This document shows, one piece after another, positions 43,502 to 52,664 of a DNA stretch of 64,000 nucleotides. This stretch comes from Sporosarcina luteola (GTDB lineage Bacteria > Bacillota > Bacilli > Bacillales_A > Planococcaceae), in contig JACHLS010000004.1 in NCBI GenBank assembly GCA_014204635.1, positions 186,001-250,000 on the forward strand, written 5' to 3'. The position numbers were made by a program, and so were the translations under genes. Numbering within the stretch: position 1 is the first letter of the stretch; the number at the start of each line of letters is the position of its first letter. The notes under the pieces are model-generated. The model did no database searches, was not told the DNA's origin, and was given only the letters and a program-made list of their open reading frames with translations.

Positions 43502-45319
43502 ATGGTAAAAAGCTTGCCGAAACGTTCCGAAGTGAAGATCGAGGAAACATGGAACTTGAATGATTTGTTCCAATCTGAGAGTGATTACAACAAGGCGATT
43601 GAAGAAATTGAACAAGAGGTTGCCGCTTATGCCGACAAGTTCAAAGGAAACATTACAGACGAAGCATCCATCATAGATGCATTGAAAGGCTATGCCGCCA
43701 TCTATGAAAAACTGGTGCCGATCGGTACGTATACCAGCCTTTCAATGAGTGAAGACCAAACGAATGACGAAGCACAAATGCGTTCCAGCAAATTTGGATC
43801 TATCTCCTCTAAGCTAAGCAGTCAATTATCATTTGTCACAAGTGAGCTATCTGAGCTTCCTGCCGAATTATTGCAGTCGGCTGCGGAGCAATCGAAGGAC
43901 TTCAATCTCTATTTGAAAGAAATCCTGCGTGAAAAGCCATATCGTCTTCATCCTGAAGTTGAAAAGACATTGGCTGCACTTTCTTCCGTATTGAACGCGC
44001 CTTATGGACTTTATAACACGACGAAACTAGTAGATATCAATTTTGGGGAGTTCGAGGTAGATGGTGAGAACTATCCACTTAGCTACACTTCTTTCGAAGG
44101 CGGCTGGGAAACTGAGCCAGATACGAAGAAACGACGTGCAGCATACGATGCCTTCCATGCGAAGTTACGAGAGTACCAGCATACGACAGCCAAAACGTAT
44201 GATATGCATTTACAAGAAGAAAAGACAATGGCTGATTTGCGCGGCTATGAGACAGTTTTTGACTATCTGTTGTTTAATCAGGAAGTCGACCGCTCCATGT
44301 ATGACCGCCAAATTGATCTGATCACGAAGGAATTGGCGCCGCATATGCGCAAATATGCAAAACTTCTTCAAAAGGTCCATGGGCTTGATGAAATGACATT
44401 CTCCGACTTAAAGATTCCGCTTGATCCAAACTATGAGCCGAAAATCACGATTGAAGAGTCGAAGAAATATATTGATGATGCACTTGCCATCATGGGTGAC
44501 GATTATATCAACATGGTGGATCGTTCCTATAAAGAACGTTGGACAGACTTTGCGCAAAATGTCGGGAAATCGACAGGTGCATTTTGTTCCAGCCCTTACG
44601 GCGTACATCCTTACATCTTGATTTCTTGGACTGGCAGCATGGAAGATGTCTTTGTATTGGCACATGAACTTGGCCATGCAGGACATTTCTACAACGCTCA
44701 TAAGCATCAAAACATTTTCAATTCACGTCCGTCCCTCTATTTCATCGAGGCACCTTCGACGATGAATGAGATGTTAATGGCGAACCACTTGCTTTCGAAT
44801 TCGGATGATCCGAAATTTAAACGCTGGGTTATTTCATCCATCGTGGCACGGACTTATTATCACAACTTTGTCACACACTTGTTGGAAGCTGCCTATCAAC
44901 GAAAAGTATATGACCGCATCGATGCAGGCGGCAGCGTGAACGCCAACGTATTAAACGGCTTGAAGCGCGGCGTATTGGAAGAATTCTGGGGAGACGATGT
45001 GAAGATCAATGAAGGCGCCGAATTGACTTGGATGCGCCAGCCTCATTACTACATGGGCTTGTACCCTTATACGTACAGTGCCGGCCTGACTATTTCTACA
45101 CAAGTTTCGAAGCGCATCCTGTCCGAAGGGCAACCAGCCGTTGAAGATTGGCTGAACGTATTGCAAGCTGGCGGTACGAAATCGCCTGCAGATCTAGCAA
45201 AAATGGCGGGAGTCGATATTACAACGGAACAGCCATTATTGGATACGATCGCTTATATCGGCGAATTGATTGATCAACTTGTTGAATTGACAGACGAAAT
45301 CGAAGCAGCAAAAGCATAA
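43502..45319 (+). CDS. pepF: Oligoendopeptidase F (M3 family)
   Basis: 605-aa zinc metallopeptidase. HELGHAGHFY near residue 387 is the HExxH motif, with the third ligand Glu in EAPSTMNEMLM about 25 residues later. The N-terminal PepF domain (about 5-190) is present. Cleaves oligopeptides of about 7-17 residues in the cytosol. ATG at 43502 (AAGGGAG 8 bp upstream); the ATG at 43496 is too close to that site. Same length as Bacillus PepF. Confidence 0.93.
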   Translation: MVKSLPKRSEVKIEETWNLNDLFQSESDYNKAIEEIEQEVAAYADKFKGNITDEASIIDALKGYAAIYEKLVPIGTYTSLSMSEDQTNDEAQMRSSKFGSISSKLSSQLSFVTSELSELPAELLQSAAEQSKDFNLYLKEILREKPYRLHPEVEKTLAALSSVLNAPYGLYNTTKLVDINFGEFEVDGENYPLSYTSFEGGWETEPDTKKRRAAYDAFHAKLREYQHTTAKTYDMHLQEEKTMADLRGYETVFDYLLFNQEVDRSMYDRQIDLITKELAPHMRKYAKLLQKVHGLDEMTFSDLKIPLDPNYEPKITIEESKKYIDDALAIMGDDYINMVDRSYKERWTDFAQNVGKSTGAFCSSPYGVHPYILISWTGSMEDVFVLAHELGHAGHFYNAHKHQNIFNSRPSLYFIEAPSTMNEMLMANHLLSNSDDPKFKRWVISSIVARTYYHNFVTHLLEAAYQRKVYDRIDAGGSVNANVLNGLKRGVLEEFWGDDVKINEGAELTWMRQPHYYMGLYPYTYSAGLTISTQVSKRILSEGQPAVEDWLNVLQAGGTKSPADLAKMAGVDITTEQPLLDTIAYIGELIDQLVELTDEIEAAKA

Positions 45320-45326
45320 TCGAAAT

Positions 45327-45362
45327 AAGCGAAGGAAATGTTTCCCGTTTCCTTCGCTTTTT
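45327..45362 (+). terminator. Terminator of pepF
   Basis: 12-bp stem AAGCGAAGGAAA / TTTCCTTCGCTT, followed by TTTTTC. Confidence 0.9.
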
Positions 45363-45407
45363 CATTTCCTTTACTTGTCTTCAGTCATGTTCCCTTTCGA
45401 CAGGTAA

Positions 45408-45436
45408 TTGTCAACCATGTCATCTTTCGGTATCAT
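45408..45436 (+). promoter_or_regulatory. Promoter of the gene at 45475
   Basis: TTGTCA (45408-45413), 17-bp spacer, TATCAT (45431-45436). Confidence 0.55.
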
Positions 45437-45474
45437 AAAGAGAGATTAGTTTATTTCAGAAACGAGTGAATCCC

Positions 45475-46215
45475 ATGCGTTCTACAGAATCCAGTTGGTT
45501 TATCCGCTTAGGATGTTTATCACCAATCATTGGAATCATTGCTTTATTTGTATTGATCCGACAAGACTCTATACTGGCAGCCTTTCTATTTTTCTCTCTA
45601 TTTTTTGGCTTCGCTGTACTGTTCCTTTACCTTTCCAATCGAGCCGAAGAAAAGACCAAAAGGAAACAACTGGATTATTTGGAGACCTTTCAACCCGCGA
45701 AACAATCCTATACGGAATCTCATGCTTTTGTCTCTTATGATCTGCTAACAAAAATTGCAATCGATGAGAAACACCGCAGATTGTACATATGGGTCCCTCC
45801 CCTCCGTGACGGAAAGTATGTGAACAAAGCCTATGCCTCCATGCCCTATGAAATTTTAGAGTATGCATATAAAGATCTGCTCGCGGTAGAAGTGTATGAA
45901 AATGGAATTCGGCAAGAATCATTTAAACATCCCGGGGAACGGACAGACGAGAGACTAGCTGCTCTCGGCCAAGAATGGAAAGATGAAACAACCACTTCAA
46001 AAGTGTCGAAGGCGAAGAAATTCATCAATCGCAAAGTCGCCACTTTGGAAATGAAATTCGTATTGGACGACGAAGATAAACCAGTACGCATCATACGGTT
46101 CTATTCAAATCTAGATAAGCGCTTAAAGAAGCAATCAGCTTCGTATATCGCGCTCAAAAGAAAAGTGGATCATTGGACTTCTTTATTAGCCTTCATCATG
46201 GATGGCAGTAAATGA
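45475..46215 (+). CDS. Membrane protein of unknown function with C-terminal cytosolic domain
   Basis: 246 aa. Two hydrophobic segments at about 10-30 and 35-55 are followed by a long hydrophilic part with beta-rich patterns (IAIDEKHRRLYIWVPP, LLAVEVYENG, MKFVLDDEDKPVRIIRFY), as in proteins carrying a PH-like domain that senses or anchors at membranes. No family named with confidence. ATG at 45475 with ACGAG 8 bp upstream; a GTG at 45466 is the alternative. Confidence 0.6.
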   Translation: MRSTESSWFIRLGCLSPIIGIIALFVLIRQDSILAAFLFFSLFFGFAVLFLYLSNRAEEKTKRKQLDYLETFQPAKQSYTESHAFVSYDLLTKIAIDEKHRRLYIWVPPLRDGKYVNKAYASMPYEILEYAYKDLLAVEVYENGIRQESFKHPGERTDERLAALGQEWKDETTTSKVSKAKKFINRKVATLEMKFVLDDEDKPVRIIRFYSNLDKRLKKQSASYIALKRKVDHWTSLLAFIMDGSK

Positions 46216-46232
46216 GGATAGTACTAAGAAAG

Positions 46233-46270
46233 AAACAGGTGAAGGGATGCATGTCCCTTCGCCTGTTTTC
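46233..46270 (+). terminator. Terminator after the 45475 gene
   Basis: Stem AAACAGGTGAAGGGA / TCCCTTCGCCTGTTT with a 6-nt loop and TTTTC tail. Confidence 0.85.
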
Positions 46271-46618
46271 GTTGTACAAACAATGCAGATGATTACCTAT
46301 GCCTGATTCTAGGTGTGGATATACCTACACCTTTTTGTGTCTCCTACAAGACAATCGAAAGTACCAGTTCATAGATTATAGGCTTGCGAGTTGACTAACA
46401 TATTACAAGACATTGAAACGCTATTACCTGAATCCATAGCTTCTGGTCGGTATCCAACCTAGGTCATGCCATTTGTCGTGCCCCCATCATGCAATTCCTT
46501 ATCCTCCTAAAAATCCATAAAACTATCAGAATATAAGATAGATTTCTTCAATACGATATAGTACGATGAGAGGAGTTACTAGTCAGACTAATCTAATATC
46601 AAGGAACGAGGTAATGGA
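46271..46618. other. Intergenic region before the aminotransferase
   Basis: No gene seen. A short hairpin AGGTGT / ACACCT followed by TTTTT (46311-46336) resembles a weak terminator. I looked for an S-box (SAM riboswitch), as seen before methionine salvage genes in Bacillus, and did not find its conserved core. Confidence 0.5.
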
Positions 46619-47797
46619 ATGCTGATTTCAAATCGCTTGCAACAGATGCCGCCCCATTTCTTTTCGTCTCTGGTGAAGAAAGTGGATGCCGCCCGGGCAG
46701 CCGGAAAGGATATTATCAATTTAGGAAGAGGGAACCCTGACCAACCAACACCTTCTCACATTATCAAAGCACTGCAGCAAGCGGCGGAAAAGCCTGACAC
46801 GCACGGGTACTCGCCATTTAACGGGATACCGGAATTCAGGCAGGCAGTGGCCGAATTTTACAAACGGGAATACGATGTGGTTGTCGATCCCGCTACAGAA
46901 GTAGCTATTGTGGGAGGGTCGAAAATTGGTCTAGTGGAATTGCCGCTTGCCATGATGAATCCAGGAGACTTGCTACTATTGCCCGATCCCGGCTATCCAG
47001 ATTATTTATCTGGTGTGAGTCTTGCCGATATCCGATATGCGACAATGCCCTTATTGGAAGAGAATCATTTCCTTCCTGATTTTTCCTTATTGACTCAGGA
47101 ACAGACGGACCAAGCAAAATTGATGTATTTGAATTACCCGAATAACCCGACGAGCGCGACCGCATCCCTATCTTTCTTTGAGGAAGCCATCCGATTTGGA
47201 ATGGATCATGACATTTTCATTTTGCATGATATGGCATATGGCGGTATTGGATTTGACGGTGAAAAGCCAGTGAGCTTCCTGCAGGCAAAAGGCGCCAAAG
47301 ATATCGGCGTAGAAATGTATACGCTTTCAAAGACGTATAATATGGCAGGCTGGCGCGTCGCCTTTGCAGTCGGAAACCGAGAGATGATTGAAGCACTGAC
47401 ACGATTGCAGGATCATTTATTCATCAGCATCTTTCCGGCCATCCAGCATGCCGCCATAGCCGCATTATCAGAGAACCAACAATGTGTTCAGCATCTGACT
47501 GATTTATATGAACGTCGCCGGGATGTCCTCATTTCTGAATGCAAGCGAATTGGATGGGATGTGACGGCTCCGAAGGCATCCTTCTTTGCATGGTTGAAGG
47601 TGCCGCCCGGCTTCACAAGTGAATCATTTGCCGACATTCTTCTAGAGCAAGCAGGAGTGGTTGTCACTCCCGGCATCGGATTTGGCTCGCACGGAGAAGG
47701 CTATGTCCGCGTTGGCCTGCTGGCTAGCGAGGAACGCATCCGGGAAGCCGTGGGAAGAATAGCATCTCTCGGCATCTTCTCACCAACCGGAGTCTGA
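46619..47797 (+). CDS. PLP-dependent aminotransferase, MtnE/YkrV-like
   Basis: 392-aa fold type I aminotransferase. PLP lysine in TLSKTYNMAGWR, phosphate-binding and substrate motifs NYPNNPTSA, HDMAYGGIGFDG, and C-terminal Arg in GYVRVGLL. The N-terminus (LQQMPPHFFSSLVKKVDAA, then NLGRGNPDQPTP) resembles MtnE of B. subtilis, which regenerates methionine from KMTB. No other methionine salvage gene or S-box is adjacent, so it may act on another amino acid. GAGG 7 bp before the ATG. Confidence 0.78.
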   Translation: MLISNRLQQMPPHFFSSLVKKVDAARAAGKDIINLGRGNPDQPTPSHIIKALQQAAEKPDTHGYSPFNGIPEFRQAVAEFYKREYDVVVDPATEVAIVGGSKIGLVELPLAMMNPGDLLLLPDPGYPDYLSGVSLADIRYATMPLLEENHFLPDFSLLTQEQTDQAKLMYLNYPNNPTSATASLSFFEEAIRFGMDHDIFILHDMAYGGIGFDGEKPVSFLQAKGAKDIGVEMYTLSKTYNMAGWRVAFAVGNREMIEALTRLQDHLFISIFPAIQHAAIAALSENQQCVQHLTDLYERRRDVLISECKRIGWDVTAPKASFFAWLKVPPGFTSESFADILLEQAGVVVTPGIGFGSHGEGYVRVGLLASEERIREAVGRIASLGIFSPTGV

Positions 47798-47865
47798 TTC
47801 TTTGTGGGGAGTTTACGTAAATTAGGAGGAGAAAACAACTTGTTTTCTCTTCCTTGTAGTTCAGG

Positions 47866-48711
47866 TTATATAAAACCGATATGGACCGAATCGGCAATAT
47901 GCTCATAGCCTATTTCCTTATAAATTTTATTGGATGTCGGGTTCAGCATATCCGTATAAAGCATGCAAAATGAATATTCGCGGAGGAGTTCCTTTGAGAC
48001 AAGGGCCACGAGGGAACGGGCATACCCTTTCTTTCTTTGATCGGCCGGTGTAAACACCAACGTCACTGTAATGCTGTTCTTCGTCGGTCTTGCTTTCTTC
48101 ATCATGGAAACAACCACGCCTTCATCCTCCCAGACAAAGATTTCTCGATCCTCTAGGAATTTGGCTACCTTTTCTTTTATCAGATGTGATTCCGTCGCAG
48201 GCAGATGGGTATCCGATTCAAAACGGGCATACCAATCTTCGATCAATGGACCGTCCCCTTCATTTGCCACACGCCAATTGCCGGGACTATGAATCAATGA
48301 ATCCTTCACGGCATTCAGCCGATACAGGCCTTGATCCATTAAGATAACCGCAGTCTGGCCCGTCTGGCGCTCCCATTCTTCAGAAAATTTTGTTGCCCAC
48401 TGTTTTTGACTGATGATTGATTGTACAGGAATCGAATGTTCGATTAGATATCGAATCACTTCCTGAAGTATCTCATCCATTTTATTTTCGGATAGTAGAA
48501 TGATATTCAATGCATGTGGAGGAGTCATTTGGAATAAGCCCACTGTTTCGCCTTCCTCTTCGATAATGCCCATGAACGGATTTTTAAATTTTCCAGCTCG
48601 GATGGCCTGTAAAATACCATAAAACAGACTGTAGACATCCTCACCCTGTTCTAAGACCGGTTCCGCCTTCTGAGCGAAACGCTCCACATCCTCGTAATGT
48701 ATAAATTTCAT
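47866..48711 (-). CDS. GNAT family acetyltransferase, two-domain type
   Basis: 281 aa. The C-terminal half has a full GNAT domain (ITVTLVFTPADQRKKGYARSLVALVS for motif A, NPTSNKIYKEIGYE for motif B). The N-terminal half (about 1-135) is a degenerate GNAT-like domain, as in tandem GNAT proteins. ATG at 48711 with GGGGTGGGG nearby; the longer open frame is rejected. Substrate unknown. Convergent with the aminotransferase gene. Confidence 0.8.
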   Translation of the reverse strand: MKFIHYEDVERFAQKAEPVLEQGEDVYSLFYGILQAIRAGKFKNPFMGIIEEEGETVGLFQMTPPHALNIILLSENKMDEILQEVIRYLIEHSIPVQSIISQKQWATKFSEEWERQTGQTAVILMDQGLYRLNAVKDSLIHSPGNWRVANEGDGPLIEDWYARFESDTHLPATESHLIKEKVAKFLEDREIFVWEDEGVVVSMMKKARPTKNSITVTLVFTPADQRKKGYARSLVALVSKELLREYSFCMLYTDMLNPTSNKIYKEIGYEHIADSVHIGFI

Positions 48712-48810
48712 AGCCCCACCCCATTCTGTTTTGAAGATTATACCGTGCCCGTATTCACTTGTCATCCCAGTTTTACCTTATTTGTCTATTTCACTTATCA
48801 GAAAACTCCG

Positions 48811-48852
48811 ACAAAAAAGGCTGTGAGATTCAATATCCCCCGCCCTTTTTTG
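48811..48852 (-). terminator. Terminator of the gene pair at 48901-49686
   Basis: Minus strand stem AAAAAAGG / CCTTTTTT with T tail, about 50 bp after the stop codon; loop long, so moderate confidence. Confidence 0.5.
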
Positions 48853-48900
48853 AAGTAATTTAAATGGACTCTTTTAGCCACAACTGTATGTATTCCCACC

Positions 48901-49341
48901 TCACCAAAGGATTGGCTTGTGAACCATGAGCCATAACATGACTAACATTAGCAGTATGTAAACCCATGTTGTATTCCAAAGTTTCTGCAAAACGGCGCTT
49001 TTATCAGCGGCCTGTTCAAACCGTCTAAGTACCTTTGTAAAGCCGTTCGCCAGAAAAAATGCGGATAACAACATGACGCCCAGCGTCATCATCACCCAAG
49101 ATGTATGCCACGGCCAAGGGCCAAAGAGGATGAGAAGTGCGCCTGTCAATACTAAGGCATGGCCGGAATGCATGATAAATCGTACGGCCACGGAGATGAG
49201 GGATAAATAGGATCTCTCAATCTCCTGTTGGACGCCGTTTAATTTCTTGATTACAAGCAGCAGCACAAATAATGGCCCAATTGCTAATATAGCACTCACG
49301 ATATGGAAATAAAGGATGATATCATAGAAAGTAACTTTCAT
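48901..49341 (-). CDS. DUF2269-like four-helix membrane protein
   Basis: 146 aa with four membrane segments. The conserved His residues in YFHIVSA (helix 1) and FIMHSGHALVLTG (helix 2-3) resemble DUF2269/CopD-like small membrane proteins. Start at ATG 49341 with a weak AGG 6 bp upstream, 12 bp after the preceding ASCH gene, so it is likely coupled to it. Function unknown. Confidence 0.65.
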   Translation of the reverse strand: MKVTFYDIILYFHIVSAILAIGPLFVLLLVIKKLNGVQQEIERSYLSLISVAVRFIMHSGHALVLTGALLILFGPWPWHTSWVMMTLGVMLLSAFFLANGFTKVLRRFEQAADKSAVLQKLWNTTWVYILLMLVMLWLMVHKPILW

Positions 49342-49353
49342 GAACAACCTATT

Positions 49354-49686
49354 TTACTTCTCTACAGGGCTGAATTCATGAACCCATACGCTCATCGTCG
49401 GAAGCCATGGCATTTTTGGATGCAAGGACAAGATAGATTGCTTATAGTCTTCAAGGTTATTAAACCCTTCCTGTTTCGCATCCGCTTCGGTCAATTCGCC
49501 GAGCGTTTGGGCATACAGCTTGTCAACCTTGAATTCTTTGCCTTCCAATACCATAATTTCCCCTGGATATGCATAAACTCCGTTTCGGCGAGTGGCTGTC
49601 TTCTTGCCTTCCAATACTTTCTTTACATCGTCTGGCACCGTTACAAGACGCTCCACTGAACATGTTTTTTTTGGATAGTCGGTCAT
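49354..49686 (-). CDS. ASCH domain protein
   Basis: 110-aa single ASCH domain (PUA-like fold). Typical order: Lys-Thr-x-Arg-Arg region (GKKTATRRNGVYAYPGE), then ELTEADAKQEGF with the acidic residues, and the C-terminal strand MSVWVHEF. ASCH proteins bind RNA or hydrolyse N4-acetylcytidine (YqfB); here the role is unknown. First gene of a two-gene operon. Confidence 0.8.
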   Translation of the reverse strand: MTDYPKKTCSVERLVTVPDDVKKVLEGKKTATRRNGVYAYPGEIMVLEGKEFKVDKLYAQTLGELTEADAKQEGFNNLEDYKQSILSLHPKMPWLPTMSVWVHEFSPVEK

Positions 49687-49855
49687 TTTATTCGCTCCTT
49701 CTTTTTACATATCGGACGGTCTACCTTGCTAAATCAAAACGGTACTGCTTACCCGTTAACGCCATTTTACCATGATTGATCTGTTGTCCTCCACCAACAC
49801 GTTAGGAAAACGTAAACATTCTGTGACCAATTTGCCGGCGATGACAACGATGTCT

Positions 49856-50305
49856 TCATCGAATGCTTTCTTCCACTGTCACCTCAACATTTCCCCGAAT
49901 CGCCCTGCTGATCATACAAGAGTCTTCTGCCTTTTCAGTAAGCAGCTTTGTAAGTTTCTTATCTTTATCTGTCGCATCTTCCATCAAGGTGACAGTCGGC
50001 TTATGAATAATCTTCTTGTATGTAATCATGCCGTTGGTCACATCAACAATGCCGATTGATTCCATTGTCAAACTTCGTTTTGCGATATGGTTCCTTTCTA
50101 GCATTGCAGCCAACGTTATGATATAACATGTTGCAGCAGCTCCCAACAACATTTCATCAGGATTTGTTCCAACTCCTGGCCCTTCCATTTCGATTGGAAT
50201 CGATACTTCCGTCTTCAAATTAAGCGTTTCGATAGTCCCGACATCGTTGCGCAATCCTGGCCAGTCTGCTTTTAAATGAAATTGATGTTCCGCCACTGTT
50301 ACCAA
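49856..50305 (-). CDS. OsmC/Ohr family peroxiredoxin (SACOL1771 type)
   Basis: 149 aa. Two conserved peroxidatic/resolving cysteines: one in AAATCYIITLAAML (about residue 60) and one in AEDSCMISRAIRGN (about residue 130). Reduces organic hydroperoxides using thiols. TTG start at 50305 with AAGGAAG about 6 bp upstream; GTG at 50296 is an alternative. On the same strand just downstream is an unexplained coding-like frame (49756-49873). Confidence 0.83.
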   Translation of the reverse strand: MVTVAEHQFHLKADWPGLRNDVGTIETLNLKTEVSIPIEMEGPGVGTNPDEMLLGAAATCYIITLAAMLERNHIAKRSLTMESIGIVDVTNGMITYKKIIHKPTVTLMEDATDKDKKLTKLLTEKAEDSCMISRAIRGNVEVTVEESIR

Positions 50306-50435
50306 GTCCCCTTCCTTTCTCTAATCATAGCATGGTTTTCTGTTGCTTATTATGCAAATGCCTCCCACGCCCATGCTCTTTACATGACCAAATCATATAA
50401 ATAGAAAATGAACCGTCGATTGTGGGGGGATGACC

Positions 50436-50981
50436 ATGCAATTGCTTTCCATTATTCTCATTGGAATAGCAGCGAACTTAGATAATTTGGGCATTAGTTT
50501 GTCTTACGGATTACGATATCATCGTATTCCGCTTGTGTATAATCTTGTTATCTCTTTCATCTCCATGCTTTTTGCGTACTTCTCCATTCTAGCAGGAAGC
50601 TTGATTTCAGGGTATATTCCTATGACGATTGCAAACATGATAGGCGGACTTGTTTTGATCGGCCTGGGGAGCTGGTTTATATGGAGACCTGCGAATCACT
50701 CGAACGGCACTTCACAGCGAATTACAACCATCCATTGGAAGGAATCTATTATGCTCGGCTTTCTTTTGGCAATCAATTGTCTATCCATCGGCTTTGGAGC
50801 TGGATTTACAGGAGTCCCGCCTTTTCTAGCCTCTTTATCCATTGGAATCTTCTCTTTTATCTCCATTGTCATAGGAGTGAAGCTTGGTCACCGGATTGGC
50901 TATACCTGGTTCGGTCAACAATCAGACCGGATAGCAGGAGCACTGCTTGTCCTGATTGGCTTGTATGAGATCTTTATATAA
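50436..50981 (+). CDS. MntP/YtaF family membrane protein
   Basis: 181 aa with six membrane segments and an internal repeat. The family motif DNLGISLSYG in helix 1 and its counterpart NCLSIGFGAGF in helix 4 place acidic/Asn residues in the membrane, as in MntP manganese exporters and the sporulation protein YtaF. The DNLG form is nearer YtaF. ATG at 50436 with GGGGG 7 bp upstream. Confidence 0.75.
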   Translation: MQLLSIILIGIAANLDNLGISLSYGLRYHRIPLVYNLVISFISMLFAYFSILAGSLISGYIPMTIANMIGGLVLIGLGSWFIWRPANHSNGTSQRITTIHWKESIMLGFLLAINCLSIGFGAGFTGVPPFLASLSIGIFSFISIVIGVKLGHRIGYTWFGQQSDRIAGALLVLIGLYEIFI

Positions 50982-50989
50982 GGGACGAA

Positions 50990-51062
50990 AAAAAGGACCA
51001 CGGGGGATCATCGAAGATGTAGAAATCTACATCCCGATGCACTTCCCGCTCATGGTCCTTTT
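50990..51062. terminator. Long terminator hairpin between convergent genes
   Basis: Outer stem AAAGGACCA / TGGTCCTTT (near 50990 and 51052) enclosing an inner perfect stem ATGTAG/CTACAT; T tract on both strands. Confidence 0.7.
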
Positions 51063-51063
51063 C

Positions 51064-51822
51064 TTATTTAACAATAATAGTCTTCTCTTCGTGTTCATGC
51101 AACCCGTCTGCATCCTTCACATGGATGACGATTGTAAATGTTCCTGATTCCCTGAAAGTAAAGGAAGCCTGATATTCTCCGTTTGTCCCTTCTTTGGCAT
51201 CCACCCACTCATGCTTCTCATCTGTTTCTTTCCAAATTTCGTAGCGCACATCAGCCTTCTCAAACGGTTTATCCTTCATTTGGAGATGAGTCAGCAACTC
51301 CACATTTTTACCGGCCTCAGGTGAATCGGGTTCCATGAAATGCATAGCAAAACCTTCAGCATGTCCATGTTGATGACCATTCTCGCTACTTTCCCCTTCC
51401 GTAGACTTTCCGCCGTCGCCGACAGTCACAACCTTTTCCGGCATCGTATGCATATCGCGAGCTGTCACATGGACTTGGATATGAAACTTGCCATCATGGT
51501 CGAAGGCAGTTTCCGCTTTGTACAGGCCTTTGCCTTCATTGGATGAATCGATTTTATGGGACTCCTCTTTTTTCCCTTCCTCCCATATTTCATACACGAC
51601 TTCATTCGCATCATCTACGAGGTCATCGCCTTGCTTCACAATTGTTTCCAAGACGATGGATTCATTCACATCCGCCTTTTCCGGGACAGTCAATTCCACA
51701 GCGATGGGAAGGATTTCTTCACTCTCTGATGTCTCTTGCTCAGCGGCATTCTCTTTGTTTGTTCCGCAGGCGGCCAGCATCAATACCATGCCCGCGTTAA
51801 TTAGCCAACTTGTCTTTTTCAT
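51064..51822 (-). CDS. Lipoprotein with two YtkA-like domains
   Basis: 252 aa. Lipobox LAAC (C19). Two related Ig-like YtkA domains: one at about 38-135 (VELTVPEK...VHVTARDMHTMPEK) and one at about 160-250 (YEIWKETDEKHEW...IVIHVKDADGLHEHE). Between them a His-rich linker GHQHGHAEGFAMHF; this and the MHTMP motif suggest copper binding. YtkA/FixH-like proteins accompany cytochrome oxidase copper handling. Divergent from a two-component system and SCO1. Confidence 0.8.
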   Translation of the reverse strand: MKKTSWLINAGMVLMLAACGTNKENAAEQETSESEEILPIAVELTVPEKADVNESIVLETIVKQGDDLVDDANEVVYEIWEEGKKEESHKIDSSNEGKGLYKAETAFDHDGKFHIQVHVTARDMHTMPEKVVTVGDGGKSTEGESSENGHQHGHAEGFAMHFMEPDSPEAGKNVELLTHLQMKDKPFEKADVRYEIWKETDEKHEWVDAKEGTNGEYQASFTFRESGTFTIVIHVKDADGLHEHEEKTIIVK

Positions 51823-51905
51823 TGACTATGCTCCTCTCTCAGTACATGCTTACCTTTTTCCATGAAGTTCAGTATGATTATATAAACTGAATTAGAAATT
51901 CGTGT

Positions 51906-51920
51906 GAAGTTGCCAACTTC
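51906..51920. promoter_or_regulatory. Palindrome in the divergent YtkA/two-component promoter region
   Basis: GAAGTT-GCC-AACTTC is a perfect 6-bp inverted repeat with a 3-bp centre, midway between the two divergent genes; flanking it are TGTGAA and TTCACA. It is a candidate binding site for the adjacent response regulator. A TATAAT for the lipoprotein gene lies nearby on the minus strand without a good -35, as expected of an activated promoter. Confidence 0.4.
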
Positions 51921-51985
51921 ATTCAAATTTCACATAATCCAAGCAGACTATAAGTATGCCAGTTCTTTCGAAAAGAGGTAAGAGT

Positions 51986-52663
51986 ATGAAGAAGCCAATC
52001 ACCATTTTAATCATAGACGATGAACCTCAAATGAGGAAACTGATCCGGACATTTTTAGAGAAGGACGGCTATCAGGTGGAAGAAGCTACGGACGGGCTGC
52101 ATGCCATGAGCCGATTGCGGGAAGTGGAACCTCATCTCTGTATCGTGGATGTCATGATGCCTTATATGGATGGATTTACTTTTGCGGCTGAATTAAAACA
52201 GATTTCAGATATCCCCCTCATTTTTCTTTCTGCTCGTGGTGAAGAATGGGACAAGGTGCAAGGCTTGAAAATAGGCGGCGATGATTATATTGTGAAACCT
52301 TTTCTTCCCAGCGAATTGCTCGCACGCATCGAATCGGTACTGCGGCGCACCTATCAGCGAACCGAGAAAGTGGCAGTATTGAGTGCCGGACCTCTCGTCA
52401 TCGATATGGAAGCCCATACTGTTATGCTGCATGAGGAACCTATTAGTTTGACTTTAAAAGAATTTGGCGTGCTTCAAGTGTTGATGAAACATAAAGGCCG
52501 TGTGTTTACGAGAGAACAACTTTTGCATCTCGTTTGGGGACAAGATCACCAAAGTACGGATCGTACTGTCGACACGCATATTAAAACACTCCGCATCAAA
52601 CTGGGACAGGCGGGAAAACTCATTGAGACCGTGTGGGGCATCGGCTATAAGTTCGAGGTGTAA
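51986..52663 (+). CDS. OmpR-family response regulator
   Basis: 225 aa. Receiver domain: acidic pocket D11/D12, phospho-acceptor D55 (IVDVMMP), S/T and K104 (VKPF). C-terminal winged helix with RTVDTHIKTLRIKLG and VWGIGYKFEV. ATG at 51986 with GAGGTAA upstream; the ORF's earlier residues are not used. Pairs with the histidine kinase that begins 1 bp after its stop. Confidence 0.92.
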   Translation: MKKPITILIIDDEPQMRKLIRTFLEKDGYQVEEATDGLHAMSRLREVEPHLCIVDVMMPYMDGFTFAAELKQISDIPLIFLSARGEEWDKVQGLKIGGDDYIVKPFLPSELLARIESVLRRTYQRTEKVAVLSAGPLVIDMEAHTVMLHEEPISLTLKEFGVLQVLMKHKGRVFTREQLLHLVWGQDHQSTDRTVDTHIKTLRIKLGQAGKLIETVWGIGYKFEV

Positions 52664-52664
52664 G

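Noticed and set aside
46271-46618. S-box (SAM riboswitch) before the MtnE-like aminotransferase
   Set aside because: The conserved S-box core sequences were not found on either strand.
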